Source: Promethearchaeota archaeon
Lineage (GTDB): Archaea > Asgardarchaeota > Lokiarchaeia > Sigynarchaeales > SOKP01
Reading direction: 5' to 3'
Length of the DNA stretch: 9,416 nucleotides
NCBI GenBank assembly: GCA_014729315.1
Contig: WJKD01000710.1
Span: forward strand, 1-9,416
Shown: positions 1-6,978 of the stretch, piece by piece
Position numbering within the stretch: position 1 is the first letter of the stretch
How the letters are laid out: the number at the start of each line of letters is the position of its first letter
Notes under the pieces: model-generated
Database searches by the model: none
What the model was told of the DNA's origin: nothing
The model's input: the letters and a program-made list of their open reading frames with translations, nothing else
Made by a program: the position numbers and the translations under genes

Positions 1-1737
1 GTGAAAAGCGACTGGAATTCTTTCCAAGCGAAAAACATATCAAAGCACATTAAAAAATCCTACACTACTTTTTTAAGTAGAAAATTTGAACCTTATCTTG
101 AACGATTTTTAAGCTGTTTTCTTGGATTTGACGAGAAGAAACTAATAGTTTCGGGAAGCGAGAGAATCTCCAACAAAGTCTTAATTTATAGATACGCCTG
201 CGATCTTACTCAAAAAGAACTTGAGGAATTTGGAAAAATAGGAAAATTAGCAGAAGAAAATATCAACAATTTACTGATTTTTATAGGATATATGGCAATT
301 TGCATCTCAGTGTTTGGTATGATCATTAGGAAGATTATACAATGCCCTATTTTAATTACGCTAGACAGTGCTACCGAAAGAATCAAAAAAGATGGGTCTT
401 ATAGTATTTATCTAATGATATTAATCAGGGATGATAACCATGAACTCTTTATGAATTACTTGAAAATGACTTCGTTCTATTTTCTTAAAAAGTTTAAAGA
501 AATACCTGAAAAGAACTACAAAAGCCTACTTGAAGGAAGAGAAAGACTTTATGAAATCGCAAAGAAGCAGTACAGTACGGTGAAAGACGATTTAGCGGAT
601 TTGTTGATATATTTTTATAAAAAGTGCGTATTATTGCAGAATATTTGCCCTTTATTAGACTTTCTTAATTTTGTGTGTTCAAGAGTGGAGGATTCAGTTT
701 TTAACAAGTTAGGTATTATTAAAAAAGATTATTTAGCAAAGTTCGAATATAACGACGAAAAAAAAAATTCGTTGATTCAAATTTTTAATTTTATAGATAA
801 TAAAAGCACATTATATTCAACCTTTATGGCGAACCACCTCCCTTCCGAAAAGGCACAATTCAATCTTTTCCTTTTAATAATGAAGTATTATTTCAGTAGC
901 GGTCTTGAAGCGTTGGAAGTTGGAGATTTGCTATTCTTACCCGAAAAATTTAAGACCGGATTGAATAGGTTTAATAAAAAGTACCGTGAAAGGGTTATTG
1001 ATTCGAACACCATTAAAGAGATTGGCATATTCATGAATTACTTCTCGTCAATATCCACTTCAAAACATATCGATATAATTTTCAAAAAAATTTTTGGTAT
1101 GGAGCTTTCTCATCTAAATTATAAATTTTTCAGAACATTTTTAAAGAGTTTAAACGAAAAATTATCAATACTGCTTAAGAAAAATGACTTAGAATTTAAA
1201 GTTATTGTAGATTATCTATGTAGAATATTATACACGTTAACTGATAAGATATTTATTACGGATACTCCGGATGAAGCGTCAAAAAATTTTATCGATCCCA
1301 GAGGAAGATATGTTGGAAAAAATATTGCTCTCAGAGTATTAGAGCTCTTTATTTTTCAAGAGATTAACTTTTCAGACGATCTCTGGCCAGAATATTTAGT
1401 AAGCCTTTATAAAAATCAAAAAAATAAGTTGTTAGATAAAACAATCACCATCCCGGAAAAATACTTTTATTCCGATAAAGAACTGATGAAATTTAATACC
1501 ATTTACAACTTTCAATCATTGTCTTCCGCTTCCTTTTTAGAAGAATGGTTCATAAAAAAAATAATTGTTCCATTAGATAAATTTATTGAAGAAATAAGAG
1601 ACAAGATAGGAAATCTCTCAGAAAAAGATGAAATTGCCAAAATTCTAATAGATTTTTTCAATCTTAAAACGGAAAAAAAGCAAAAAGCAAAAAAATTAAA
1701 ATCCTCTTGCTTAGAGTTAGCTCAATTCTGGTTATAA
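1..1737 (+). CDS. Large hypothetical protein, mostly helical, one possible membrane segment
   Basis: The open frame runs from a GTG at the first base of the window to TAA at 1735-1737, followed directly by a second TAA. The GTG may be the true start, but nothing upstream is visible, so the N-terminus could be incomplete. The 578-residue product is rich in Lys, Phe, Leu and Ile and looks almost entirely alpha-helical. I recognise no catalytic motif, no Walker motif and no Cys/His metal cluster. Residues about 91-109 (from LLIFIGYMAI on) are hydrophobic enough for one membrane helix, or for a buried helix. The sequence near residues 300-325 has a GD-LPEKF-type stretch that I cannot assign. The C-terminus is very basic (about 555-572). 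Base composition matches the other AT-rich genes here (13 of 60 G/C in 1081-1140), so it appears native. It converges on mobB with only 23 bases between stops. Function is unknown; the coding call is good because of the long uninterrupted frame. Confidence 0.75.
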   Translation: MKSDWNSFQAKNISKHIKKSYTTFLSRKFEPYLERFLSCFLGFDEKKLIVSGSERISNKVLIYRYACDLTQKELEEFGKIGKLAEENINNLLIFIGYMAICISVFGMIIRKIIQCPILITLDSATERIKKDGSYSIYLMILIRDDNHELFMNYLKMTSFYFLKKFKEIPEKNYKSLLEGRERLYEIAKKQYSTVKDDLADLLIYFYKKCVLLQNICPLLDFLNFVCSRVEDSVFNKLGIIKKDYLAKFEYNDEKKNSLIQIFNFIDNKSTLYSTFMANHLPSEKAQFNLFLLIMKYYFSSGLEALEVGDLLFLPEKFKTGLNRFNKKYRERVIDSNTIKEIGIFMNYFSSISTSKHIDIIFKKIFGMELSHLNYKFFRTFLKSLNEKLSILLKKNDLEFKVIVDYLCRILYTLTDKIFITDTPDEASKNFIDPRGRYVGKNIALRVLELFIFQEINFSDDLWPEYLVSLYKNQKNKLLDKTITIPEKYFYSDKELMKFNTIYNFQSLSSASFLEEWFIKKIIVPLDKFIEEIRDKIGNLSEKDEIAKILIDFFNLKTEKKQKAKKLKSSCLELAQFWL

Positions 1738-1760
1738 TAATTTTATTTTGATATTGATTC

Positions 1761-2277
1761 TTATTTCTTAATTTCGAAGATTTCTAAAAATATTTCAAAT
1801 TGCTCCTTGATATTTACAATAGGTATTGGAATATTTAAATTAATTTCATCGTATTTTTTTAACGCTATCATGCCTGCTATCATTCTCACATTATCGTTCA
1901 TTTGGTTCTTAATATCTTCAACTTTTTTTGCACATAGAATTGTTGGATAATCCACTGATCTAAAACCTTCTGTAAAAACTAAATCAACCGGTAAAGGACT
2001 CTGAGATAACCATTTTATTATCTTAGGGATCGAGATTTTTTTCTTTAAAAAAATTGTGGTTTCGTCGTATATATTTTTTGTTATGGAATAATTAGCACCC
2101 GCTTGAGAGTAAAGATATGAATCTTTACCCTCTTCATCAATCTGGTGTTCATGAATATTTTTAATGACGGCGCAATTTAATGTGTAGCGTTCCCGTAAGC
2201 CTTTAATTGCCTCGACAACAAAAAATGTCTTTCCGCTCCCGCTATATCCAATTAAATTAATAACTTTTATCTTTCAT
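1761..2277 (-). CDS. mobB: MobB-like molybdopterin-guanine dinucleotide adaptor GTPase, apparent frameshift at codon 2
   Basis: MobB is a P-loop GTP-binding adaptor that helps MobA attach a nucleotide to molybdopterin for Mo/W enzymes. The frame 2270 to 1761 is open for 169 codons and covers the whole family. It has a Walker A GYSGSGKT about 8 residues in, then the hallmark stretch KNIHEHQID-EEGKDSY-QAGA, and then a Walker B-like DLVFTEGF. The C-terminus (IPIVNI...) also fits. No ATG, GTG or TTG occurs in this frame before an internal GTG at 1955, which would discard the P-loop. An ATG sits at 2277-2275 but in another frame: it reads ATG AAA GAT and soon hits TAA. Removing one A gives ATG AAG ATA, i.e. 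MKIKVINLIGYSGSGKT, a typical MobB start. The gene therefore carries a one-base insertion, an assembly error, or a non-canonical ATA/ATT start. Family assignment is strong; whether the gene is functional is open. Confidence 0.85.
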
Positions 2278-2393
2278 CACATAGACAAAATTGAAATAAA
2301 GATTAATAGAATTATTATATATTATAAATAAGATAACTATTTAAAAAAGTGGAAAAACTTTTAATTAGCCGAGTAAAATATTTTAGATAGTCT
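2278..2393. promoter_or_regulatory. Divergent AT-rich promoter region between mobB and the PIN-domain gene
   Basis: This 116-base gap separates divergently transcribed genes. It is nearly pure A/T from about 2300 to 2350 and contains TATA-box-like runs usable in both directions: TATAAATA at 2323-2330, ATTATATATTA at 2314-2324 (reads TATA-like on the minus strand), and TTTAAAAAA near 2340-2348. The last lies about 50 bases before the PIN start, which suits an archaeal promoter with a short leader. The minus-strand box lies about 40-50 bases before the mobB ATG. No clear Shine-Dalgarno precedes either start. TATA boxes in AT-rich DNA are weak evidence, so the exact elements are uncertain. Confidence 0.4.
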
Positions 2394-4388
2394 ATGCCCC
2401 CCTCAAAAACCCAAATCGTATTTGACGCTAATTTCTTTATTTGTATGAATTCAATTAAAGCTCGAGACTTTCTTACTAATCTGAATAAAGCTGGAAAGGA
2501 TCTTAATTACGAATTTTTTATATCAGAAATAGTTTTCAACGAAATTAAAGCACCGATATCCTTTAAAGATAAGTTCAAGACGATAATAAATGTGAAAAAA
2601 ATTGAGAATAAATCTGTAGATCACATAAAACAGAAACTGATGGAACATAATATTCGGTTTCCAGCACAAGATCCAGATTTATCGCTTATTGTTCTCGCCG
2701 ACGAGTTAATTACTGGAGAGAACAATTCGGAAGTTCATTTAGTTACTGATGATTTCAAGTTAGCTAAGAATACAAATCTGCTTTACCGAGGAAAAATTAA
2801 TATTCTTTCTCTTTCAGGTTTTCTACTCAAGGTTCAGAGATCCGCTACCAAAGCACAGATGCGTAATTATTTCAAAAATGTATGGAAGAAAAGTCTAAAT
2901 TATACGTTAAGTTATATGATAGAACGCTCAAAGATTTATCCTGCGGAGCAAAAGATTACGTGGCTTATCGAAAAAGCAATAAGTGTGACCGAAAAATCAA
3001 TTATAACTCAAGACAGCCAATTAGATGGAGACAAAGCAGTAAAGTTTGAGATAGGGGCCACAAAATATTCCGAAGAAATTGAAATAGCTGAAAAATATAT
3101 TGAAAATCAGAAAATTCCACCATCGGAAGAGAAAAAAATCCAATCAATTTTTAATTTCCTAGAGAATTTAAAAATATCTAGAGAATATGTAAAACGAGCA
3201 AGAAAAGCAATAGTAAAAAATAATTCTAAGGACGCAGTAAAATTTTTAAAAAAAGGAAACGGCTTTTTAATCTCTCTACTTCAAGTAGCTTCAGGTCAAT
3301 TAAATTCTCAAAAAGATTACGACATCGTAGAATCTTTAATATGTTCTGAGATTTCCAAAATGGAATTCTTAAGAGCCTTTCTTCTCGTATCGATTGGACG
3401 AATAAGCACAGCGGTTGATTCACTCGAAAGAGCCGCGCTTTTTTCCACTATTATTCACAATCATCAAACATGTCTTACCTTGAATTATCTTAAAGCCCTT
3501 ATTCTTTTATTCCATGGACTTTATCAGAATTCAATTTTGGCTTATAATTTTACGGAAGAATTAGCAGACCTCCACGAAGACGAACGATTAAAGTTAAAAT
3601 GTGGGATTGGGAAAGCCATTGCGTTATATATTCAAGGTGGAGAAGAAGATAAGATCACTGCTATGGCAATCATGGATGAGATCTCGGGAATCAACTTTGA
3701 ATCAAAAATTGCTGATGCCATAGTAGTGTTTAGCGAACTTGGAGACTATTTTCTTGCGCTCGGACACTCACAATTAGCTACTAACTTGTATAACGAAAGT
3801 ATGGAAATGGCTATTGATGCAGGAATTGAGTGGAAAGTGAATTTGTTAATTGAAAAACTTAAAAGAGCTTATATCGCCACCGTCTTAAACGGTTATACTT
3901 CAGAAGATATGGTCGATAGAATCGACATCTTATTGGACAAAGCGTATAATGTCAAAGATGTGGATAAATATAACGAACAAATTAAAAAAATTGCAAGTTT
4001 TAACATATTATTTTATACGCCTTTTCCTCATCTTACAGGGAAAAGAAAAGCTATCAACTTCTCCAAGCTACCTAAAGAACTTCAAGACGATTATTTGGAA
4101 GTTGTATCCATTGAAAAAATCCAAGATAAGGAGAATCAGTATCTTTTCATCGTAACGCACTACGAACTAGGGCTTCTCGGATTTAAGATAAAAACAGATG
4201 AGAATATAACAGGAATTCCTGAGAATTATAGTATTAAATTAAAACCGACAGCAAAAGTAAAAATATACGAACCCGACGAGGATTTGAAGGATCAATTTTT
4301 AATTAGAGCAATAATCGAAGTAACAGCGAAAAACCAAACAGAAATAGTTTACACTCTTCCTTCTTTTTTCAAACAGTTAAATCTTTAG
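2394..4388 (+). CDS. PIN-domain putative ribonuclease fused to TPR-like helices and a beta-rich C-terminal domain
   Basis: Residues about 6-145 look like a PIN nuclease domain (the VapC/Nob1/Fcf1 fold, metal-dependent RNA cleavage). It opens with a beta strand ending in VFDANFFI (D11), followed by acidic E45/E50 in ISEIVFNEI, D95 in PDLSLIVLA, and D119/D120 in VTDDFKLA. All four usual acidic positions are present, so it may be active. Residues about 150-320 are charged helices. Residues about 324-495 form TPR-like helix pairs (about 324-351, 361-391, 403-430 and 440-478, with AxxxY/F and small-residue patterns). Residues about 565-655 are beta-rich, possibly an OB-like or other binding module. 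At 664 residues it is far longer than a VapC toxin (about 130), and no antitoxin-like gene adjoins it. Most likely it is a housekeeping or regulatory RNA nuclease, with the TPR part binding a partner. The start is the first ATG in frame; no clear Shine-Dalgarno precedes it. Domain calls beyond PIN are by eye. Confidence 0.85.
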   Translation: MPPSKTQIVFDANFFICMNSIKARDFLTNLNKAGKDLNYEFFISEIVFNEIKAPISFKDKFKTIINVKKIENKSVDHIKQKLMEHNIRFPAQDPDLSLIVLADELITGENNSEVHLVTDDFKLAKNTNLLYRGKINILSLSGFLLKVQRSATKAQMRNYFKNVWKKSLNYTLSYMIERSKIYPAEQKITWLIEKAISVTEKSIITQDSQLDGDKAVKFEIGATKYSEEIEIAEKYIENQKIPPSEEKKIQSIFNFLENLKISREYVKRARKAIVKNNSKDAVKFLKKGNGFLISLLQVASGQLNSQKDYDIVESLICSEISKMEFLRAFLLVSIGRISTAVDSLERAALFSTIIHNHQTCLTLNYLKALILLFHGLYQNSILAYNFTEELADLHEDERLKLKCGIGKAIALYIQGGEEDKITAMAIMDEISGINFESKIADAIVVFSELGDYFLALGHSQLATNLYNESMEMAIDAGIEWKVNLLIEKLKRAYIATVLNGYTSEDMVDRIDILLDKAYNVKDVDKYNEQIKKIASFNILFYTPFPHLTGKRKAINFSKLPKELQDDYLEVVSIEKIQDKENQYLFIVTHYELGLLGFKIKTDENITGIPENYSIKLKPTAKVKIYEPDEDLKDQFLIRAIIEVTAKNQTEIVYTLPSFFKQLNL

Positions 4389-4525
4389 ATTGTCTTTTAG
4401 CTGAAAGCTGTTAGAATAGGTCTTTAAATGATTTAAATAAGCTTCTTTTATCGTTTTAAGGTCTAAGAATAAAGTAAAATATTAAATTATTAAAATATTG
4501 AAAAAGAAAGTAAACTATTTGATGG
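4389..4525. other. Convergent intergenic spacer
   Basis: This is 137 bases between the convergent PIN and eS26 genes. It holds T-rich stretches on both strands but no strong GC stem. Short complementary words occur (AGCT-GAA-AGCT near 4400-4412 and AATATT...AATATT near 4480-4499). They are not convincing terminators, and I see no RNA gene. Confidence 0.4.
4501..4514 (-). terminator. T-rich tract downstream of eS26
   Basis: On the minus strand, directly beyond the eS26 stop, the sequence reads TTTACTTTCTTTTT. Archaeal RNA polymerase commonly terminates at such U-rich tracts without a hairpin. The position fits, but T-rich runs are common in this AT-rich DNA. Confidence 0.3.
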
Positions 4526-4795
4526 TTATTTTCTTTCTTCCTTATCTCGCTGAGATACTCTTCCCGAATGGACCGCACAACTAATACAATAATACTTTTT
4601 TGTGCTCCCTGAAAGAATAATGGTTCCCTGCTTTTTGAGCTCTGCTAACATGCGACCGTCGACTAAACGAGTTCTCGATGTGACTGCCTTAGCTTTACTA
4701 CGTGGAACAAATCTCCCACATTTTGCGCATTGAACTGTATTATGAGAACCTTTACTACTCCCCGTCTTTCCACCCGATTTACGCTTCTTCGGCAT
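4526..4795 (-). CDS. rps26e: Small ribosomal subunit protein eS26
   Basis: eS26 is a zinc-binding protein of the small ribosomal subunit, found in eukaryotes and some archaea, where it lies near the mRNA exit channel. The 89-residue product has the family pattern: a basic N-terminus (MPKKRKSGGK), a first knuckle VQCAKCGRFVP (C23, C26) followed by RSKAKA, and a second knuckle KKYYCISCAVHSGRV (C70, C73), then a charged tail QRDKEERK. All four zinc ligands are present. Its length is close to archaeal members and shorter than the eukaryotic protein (about 115), which has an extra C-terminal tail. The ATG is fixed by a full AAGGAGGTGA five bases upstream. It is the last gene of a minus-strand group after trmY and the AIP synthase-like gene, but a 129-base gap with a TATA box suggests it is also transcribed alone. 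High confidence. Confidence 0.95.
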   Translation of the reverse strand: MPKKRKSGGKTGSSKGSHNTVQCAKCGRFVPRSKAKAVTSRTRLVDGRMLAELKKQGTIILSGSTKKYYCISCAVHSGRVSQRDKEERK

Positions 4796-4800
4796 TTAGT

Positions 4801-4810
4801 TCACCTCCTT
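4801..4810 (-). promoter_or_regulatory. Very strong Shine-Dalgarno site of eS26
   Basis: The minus strand reads AAGGAGGTGA, then ACTAA, then the eS26 ATG. This ten-base match is essentially the full complement of the 16S rRNA 3' end (GGAGGTGATC-type). It stands out because most other starts in this window have weak or no such site. Confidence 0.85.
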
Positions 4811-4863
4811 TTCATTTTTCCTCGTAATCACACCACAATCTAAGAATTAAAAACAAGAAAAAC

Positions 4864-4873
4864 TTATATAATT
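4864..4873 (-). promoter_or_regulatory. Putative TATA box for eS26
   Basis: The minus strand reads AATTATATAA about 70 bases before the eS26 ATG. Initiation about 25 bases downstream would give a leader of roughly 45 bases carrying the strong Shine-Dalgarno. The box lies in the 129-base gap after the upstream gene. It is an inference from position and composition only. Confidence 0.4.
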
Positions 4874-4924
4874 TACTTTTAAGTAGGCTATGTCGATAAA
4901 TAATAGAAGCTAAAAGATGAATAA

Positions 4925-5611
4925 TTATGCTGGAGCGGGATTTGAGGGAGCTCGCTTATCTAATGCCCTTAAAGTTCTGAATGTATGGATAAACCTTTGC
5001 ATAATTGTAAGTATTAATAAACCTATGTATATCCAGATTAGAACAAGGAATATGATTTTAATCGGCGAACCTAAAAATAGCGTGGATAAAAAGTTAACCC
5101 ATGTTTCAATGGATAAAAGAGCCATTATAAATAACAATCTTTCGGCTCTCTCCATAATTCCTACGCCTTTCATGTTCACTTCTTCGTTTTCCGCTTTCGA
5201 TCTCGAGTAAGAAATCATGATATTAAGAAATAAAATCACAAATCCCATAATGTAATCAATAAGACCGCTAAAAATCATTCCAAAAATAATTGCAGAATCA
5301 GAAAGACGATCAAGATTTGAATCTAAAAACGCCCCAGATTTAGAATCCTTTCCTGTCCTCCTTGCCACCTCCCCATCAAATGTATCCAATGCACCAGAAA
5401 TAAATAATAGGAATGGAGAAATCCATGCCAAATAAAGTGGGTAATGAGTGAATCCTAAACCTATAAATACTGCTGAAGCAATAGCACATAAAAATCCTAA
5501 GTACGAGATTAAGTTTGGACTTACATTATGTCTTATTAAAAACTCCACTGGACCGTCAAGATATTTTTCTATTAAATTCCTCTGATTTTGCCGTTTTTCC
5601 TTTGGATCCAC
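4925..5611 (-). CDS. CDP-alcohol phosphatidyltransferase, probable archaetidylinositol-phosphate synthase
   Basis: This integral membrane enzyme class replaces CMP of a CDP-lipid with a polyol; in archaea the inositol-phosphate version makes archaetidylinositol phosphate. The signature D-x2-DG-x2-AR-x8-G-x3-D-x3-D is complete: D76, D79-G80, A83-R84, G93, D97 and D101. Two further blocks point to the AIP/PIP-synthase branch rather than other head groups: YSRSKAE (135-141) and GIMERAERL (151-159). The hydrophobic segments (about 34-55, 58-75, 106-118, 120-135, 158-180 and 184-204) give about six membrane helices, as in the family, and 228 residues is normal length. The start is GTG at 5611-5609, seven bases after a GAGG in the end of trmY. 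The trmY stop lies one base upstream of this GTG, so the two are probably co-transcribed and translationally coupled. The exact head group is inferred; the family is certain. Confidence 0.92.
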   Translation of the reverse strand: MDPKEKRQNQRNLIEKYLDGPVEFLIRHNVSPNLISYLGFLCAIASAVFIGLGFTHYPLYLAWISPFLLFISGALDTFDGEVARRTGKDSKSGAFLDSNLDRLSDSAIIFGMIFSGLIDYIMGFVILFLNIMISYSRSKAENEEVNMKGVGIMERAERLLFIMALLSIETWVNFLSTLFLGSPIKIIFLVLIWIYIGLLILTIMQRFIHTFRTLRALDKRAPSNPAPA

Positions 5612-5612
5612 T

Positions 5613-6230
5613 TTAATTCCTCTTTGTCTTGGGTTTGCTAAATTGTAAATATAACTTTATTAATCTTATCACGCTGGAAGCTAAGTAAGAAATCTCACTC
5701 AAACTCAAATTTGGCAGATTCATCTCCTTTATGCGATTTGAAGAAATGATTTTGCCAGTTTGATCCCCAATTAAAAAAATATAATTACTAAATCTTCGCA
5801 ATTCTTTCAAAACACTTATGAAATCTCTTCCTTTCTCGCTTAATACGAATATCTCATAATTCTTCTCTTTAAAATAGTTAAGTGCGTCAAATATATCCAT
5901 AGACGATTGTTTCATCCCTTTCAATGATAAAGTATCTGATTCTTTTTTTCCTCTGATGTCCTTAATTCTCTTTACAAAAAAGTCCGTAAATAGAAGCTCG
6001 TTTCGGGGCGTTGATACAATTTCTAAAGACTCTGTATCGAATATATATGTTCCGTAGTTCTCTAAAAATACCCAAATTTGCACATTTTTTTCAAATTCTC
6101 CATTTTTATATAATGCTGACAAAATACATCTAACTATGACATCCAATCTCCCGGAAGATCCCGGTAGATCCTTTATTGTATATCTTCCAAGGTCAACGGT
6201 TGAAGAGTAGAGAAAAAAATATAGAGTCAT
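5613..6230 (-). CDS. trmY: tRNA (pseudouridine(54)-N1)-methyltransferase TrmY
   Basis: TrmY is a SPOUT-class methyltransferase using S-adenosylmethionine to convert pseudouridine-54 of archaeal tRNAs to N1-methylpseudouridine. The product (205 residues, normal length) shows the family N-terminus, DLPGSSGRLD (21-30), followed by VRCILSALY (33-41) and then a hydrophobic strand ending FLE (55-57). The C-terminal half has the cofactor-knot motif FLIGDQTG (152-159) and LSLSEISYLAS (175-185), matching the usual IGDHIG and ISLSPLE blocks. Two residues of the usual GDHIG are changed to QT, which is unusual but leaves the Gly-Asp and Gly. The start is the ATG that places the DLPG motif at the usual distance (about 20 residues). 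No Shine-Dalgarno is visible, which suggests a short or leaderless mRNA. It heads the minus-strand pair with the AIP synthase-like gene. Confidence 0.9.
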   Translation of the reverse strand: MTLYFFLYSSTVDLGRYTIKDLPGSSGRLDVIVRCILSALYKNGEFEKNVQIWVFLENYGTYIFDTESLEIVSTPRNELLFTDFFVKRIKDIRGKKESDTLSLKGMKQSSMDIFDALNYFKEKNYEIFVLSEKGRDFISVLKELRRFSNYIFLIGDQTGKIISSNRIKEMNLPNLSLSEISYLASSVIRLIKLYLQFSKPKTKRN

Positions 6231-6583
6231 GAGGTTTTATATTGAAAAGTACTGTTATTTTTTTAATAGCTGAGGGTTTGTTTTCACCATACTATTCGAT
6301 TTATATAATCTTAAATTTTTTTAATAGTTTTTCTAGAGAACTACTTTTTCTACAAAAATCGTTGATTTTCGAGATGGATTCACTATTTTAATCGTTTATA
6401 ATTTTGAAATATTTCTCTTCTATCAAATGTTTCTAAAATTTTTGTAATGATGCGTTTAAAAAACTCCTTCATGATAATTTTGTCAAGCGAAAATATATAG
6501 AACTATTTATAATAAACAGAATAAGTAGATAAAAACTAAAAACTAATCGAAATATGACAATAATAGAAGATGCTTAAAAGAAG
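6231..6583. promoter_or_regulatory. 353-base divergent intergenic region between trmY and the CxxC/GTPase pair
   Basis: This AT-rich gap carries both promoters. For trmY, the minus strand has a TATA-like TTATATAAA at 6300-6308, about 70 bases before its ATG. For the plus-strand pair, AAATATATAG at 6491-6500 or ATTTATAATA at 6504-6513 lie about 70-90 bases before the ATG at 6584. A 13-base direct repeat (ATTTTTTTAATAG) occurs at 6257-6269 and 6315-6327, flanking the trmY TATA. The middle (about 6330-6480) holds no frame, RNA or repeat that I can support. No strong GC stem is present. Confidence 0.4.
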
Positions 6584-6976
6584 ATGAAGATGACGGAAAC
6601 AGACGAGAAGATGCTCGAGGAAAAAAAAATTCCAAAGGAAGAAGAATTATTTCTGGGTAGTGTGGATCAAGATGATAAAAAGGTACACACTACTTTAGTG
6701 CCCTGCAAGAAATGTCAAGGAAGGGTTTTTAAAATCAAATTAAATCAAGATTTGTTGGATGAAGTTGACCGATATCCCTTTACGATCATAACTATGCATA
6801 CTGCTCTTCAATCAGAAAAAAAAGAGATCCACACTCTTGTGGTGTATATTGATAAAGACCTAAATGCCCGTCACGTTGAGGTTCTTAGTGGAAAAAGGGT
6901 TTTCATAACACCTTACATTTTGTACAATCCAAGCATGCTTTTTCTTTCATGCAATAAAAATATGGGTAAATTCTAA
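6584..6976 (+). CDS. Hypothetical CxxC protein, partner gene of the small GTPase
   Basis: I do not recognise a named family. The 130-residue product starts with a very acidic and basic, probably disordered stretch (1-33). Then comes a zinc-knuckle-like LVPCKKCQGRVFKIKL (C41, C44), a hydrophobic strand YPFTIITMHT (64-73), and IHTLVVYIDKDLNARHVEVL (82-101), which looks like two beta strands with a turn. H72, H83 or C123 could complete a metal site, but only one CxxC is visible. The beta pattern resembles small CxxC/beta modules I associate with archaeal GTPase neighbourhoods; this is memory, not a search result. The GTPase starts two bases after its stop, so the two are almost certainly one transcript and may act together. 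ATG at 6590 is an alternative start. No clear Shine-Dalgarno precedes either ATG; an in-frame TAA just upstream (6575-6577) limits extension. Confidence 0.75.
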   Translation: MKMTETDEKMLEEKKIPKEEELFLGSVDQDDKKVHTTLVPCKKCQGRVFKIKLNQDLLDEVDRYPFTIITMHTALQSEKKEIHTLVVYIDKDLNARHVEVLSGKRVFITPYILYNPSMLFLSCNKNMGKF

Positions 6977-6978
6977 TA

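Noticed and set aside
2394..2850. PIN domain as a VapC toxin of a toxin-antitoxin pair
   Set aside because: The protein is 664 residues and the upstream gene is a divergent mobB. No small antitoxin-like gene is adjacent, so a toxin-antitoxin system is not supported.
3949..4155. Plus-strand 68-codon frame inside the PIN gene
   Set aside because: It is an out-of-frame overlap of a longer, well-supported gene, with no start signal of its own.
4917..5210. Plus-strand 97-codon open frame
   Set aside because: It lies antisense within the AIP synthase-like gene, whose catalytic motifs are clear, and its product shows no family features.
6554..6577. Seven-codon reading frame MTIIEDA just before, and in frame with, the CxxC gene
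   Set aside because: It ends in TAA seven bases before the ATG at 6584 and has no ribosome-binding site. It could be a leader peptide or a lost N-terminus, but nothing supports either beyond position.
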